From NCBI GenBank assembly GCA_012932295.1, contig JAAONU010000013.1, forward strand, positions 5,378,603-5,442,602: 64,000 nucleotides of DNA, in the 5' to 3' direction. The notes under the pieces are model-generated. The model was given only the letters and a program-made list of their open reading frames with translations, was not told the origin of the DNA and did not search any database. A program made the position numbers and the translations under genes. Source of the DNA: Cyclina sinensis. Lineage: Eukaryota > Mollusca > Bivalvia > Venerida > Veneridae. Within the stretch, counting starts at the first letter, position 1; each line of letters opens with the position of its first letter. Shown in pieces: positions 50,801 to 53,800 of the stretch.

Positions 50801-53800
50801 CGAATCCAATATAGCCCCCCCCCCCCCCCCACATTTTGTCGTGGGGGTATAATTACTGGATGCTTAAATGTTGATTTCTTGGTCATTACCTTTGAAACTC
50901 ATACTGAAATTACTTGATGCTTGGATGTTGATTTCTTGGCAATTACCTTTGAAACTCATACTGAAATTATTGAATGCTTAAATGTTGATTTCTTGGCCTT
51001 TACCATTGAAACTGATACTGAATTTACTGAATGCTAAAATGTTGATTTCATGGCCATTACCTTTGAAACTCATACTGAAATTACTGGATCCTTATTTAAT
51101 TACTGGATGCTTAAATGTTGATTTCTTGGCCATTACCTTTGAAACTCATACTGAAATTATTGAATGCTTAAATGTTGATTTCTTGGCAATTACCATTGAA
51201 ACTCATACTGAAATTACTGAATGATTAAATGCTGATTTCTTGGCCATTACCTTTGAAACTCATACTGAAATTATTGAATGCTTAAATGTTGATTTCTTGG
51301 CCATTACCATTGAAACTCATACTGAAATAACTGAATGCTTAAATGTTGATTTCTTAAACCATAACCTTTGAAACTCATACTGAAATTACTGAATGATTAA
51401 ATACTGATTTCGAGGCCATTACCTTTTAAAATCTTAAAGAAATTACTGGATCCTTATTTAATTACTGGATGCTTCAATGTTGATTTCTTGGCCATTACCT
51501 TAGAAACTCATACTGAAATTACTGGATGCCTGAATACCGATTCTTGGCCATTACTTTGAAAGTACTTTGATCACCGGAGGCCTGATTACTGATTTCTTGG
51601 CCATTACTTTGAAAGTACTTTGATCACTGGATGCCTGAATACCGATTTCTTGCCCATTACTTTGAAAGTACTTTGATCACCGGAGGCCTGAATACTGATT
51701 TCTTGGCCATTACTTTGAAAGTACTTTGATCACTGGATGCCTGAATACTGATTTCTTGGCCATTACTTTGAAACTCTTACTTTAACCACTGGACACTTGA
51801 ATACTGATTTTTTGGCCATAACTTTGAAACTCTTATTTAATTACTGGATGCTTGAATATTGATTTCTTGGCAATTACTTTGAAACTCTTACTGAAGATAC
51901 TGGATGCTTTAATATTGATTTCTTGGCCATTACTTTGAAACTCTTAATCCTTAGATGCTTGAATGTTGTTTTCTTAGCAATTACCTTGAAGCTACATTTT
52001 AATCACTGGATGCTTGAATTATGATCTTCCTTGGTGACTAAAAAGGTTTGAAAATATATCTTTTTTTAAACCGTTACAATGTAGGAAAATATAATATTAG
52101 TTCCTTGCATTTCACAGAGCTTGAAAACATCAAAAAGTCAGTGCTTCTTTTTTTTCATGGAAGAGTGTCTTTGTTTTAGAAACTTTTGGCATCATTTAAT
52201 TCATTGGCCAAACAATACTTTCTGGTACTTCCCAGGAGGAATATTATCTTTATTGCAGTACAAGACAAAACCTCTAATGACAATCAGTCGCTCTTCAACA
52301 AAGTGCAGAAGAGTTAACAAGCATGCATACCTTGCCGTTACTTACAACAGGTTCCGTCCATAAATAATCTACAGAAAACATCACATTACACGCAAACTGT
52401 TGGTAACTGTGATATGGGAATCCTTGTTCTACCAGATTCTTGTTCACAGAAGACATACTGGTATGCATGTCCAAAAACTCTGCAAGGAAAAATAGAGTCA
52501 AGACATGATGAGGAGGCACAGTTCCATTTTCATATTATTTACTGTCTCAGTGCCTCATGTTTAAAGTGGCTGACTCACAGAATTTAGCCTATTTTTTGTT
52601 TTACTTTAAAATTAAATAAAAGTTTATTCACTATGAAAAAAACCTAATTTTATGTTTATGTACATTATAAAAACTAAGCAAAAGGATCTGAACCCATGCC
52701 CTTCAAGTCAGTAAAATTAAGAGCAGTGACCTAGACCACTGAGCCACCATGGAATGTTCTTTGAAATAGTAAAAATTAACAATATAAACAGAGTTTCTAC
52801 CCTGTGACTAATGGAATCAATTTTTTACCGATCAAAGTGTGAAAAACTTTATATAATAATGTGTTTCTGTAACTAGATAGGTGTTCAATTGAACTTGTGT
52901 CACCCTTGGATACTTTGTTAGAATAACTGAAAAGGTAAACAAGAGCCTGCTGGAAAAGACAGCATGCTAGTCAAAGTACAACAATACCTGTCCACAGACA
53001 GCATGCTCCACTTTTCTGTGCTGGATTATAATTATAAGCCAAGTTAAAACGGCGATGTTACACATGGTTAATCCCCAGGCTGGAAAGAAGTTACTAGAAG
53101 GTTGTACTTTCAAAACCTAAATGTAATAATACGCTTTTGCAGTTTGAAGAAATTCCCTCAAAAATTGGCAAGGAAGAGTTATTATTCTTGCACACTGCAC
53201 TTAAAACCAATGTGCTGTGTCAGTGTATTATGTTTGAAGAAAACCCCTCAAGTACTTTTGGAGGTTTCTCTGGAATTTTTTCAAGTAAATGTGATAAAGG
53301 GGAATAACTCTAAAAGTACGCAAGTTAGAGTTAATTATTTTTACACACTCCACTTTTTCCCAATGTGCTCTTTCAGTGTATGAAGTATGAAGAAAATTGC
53401 TTCAGTATTTCTGGAGGTATGCTCAGGACCAAACTGGGATGGACGCACAGATAAAAACGGACAGAGACCATTTCTAATATCCCAACAGCCTTTGGCAGGG
53501 GAATAAAAAAGAGACCCAAGTGAAACAAGAGGGTCATCATGGTCCTAGATTGCTCACCTGAATACTTTGCCTTTAGGTCTGCTATTGACCTAATATCAAA
53601 AGCTTTTTAAAGAATCTTCCTATATAAATCTATATGAATACAAGTGACCACAGGGCAGGGCCAAATTTCACTCAAGAGGCATAATTTGAACAAACTTTGT
53701 AGATGACCTCTAGCTGATGCTACATTAAAAATATCTAAGTTCTAGGCTCTGTGGTTTCATACAAGAGGTTTTTTAAAGTTTTGCCTATATAAGCCTATAT

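Noticed and set aside
50982..51224. Repetitive 80-codon frame (LISWPLPLKLIL-type repeats)
   Set aside because: It is a translation of the 57-bp array, whose period is a multiple of 3.
48540..52030. Regular short repeats resembling a CRISPR array
   Set aside because: Units are directly abutting with no unique spacers, and the window is animal genomic DNA.
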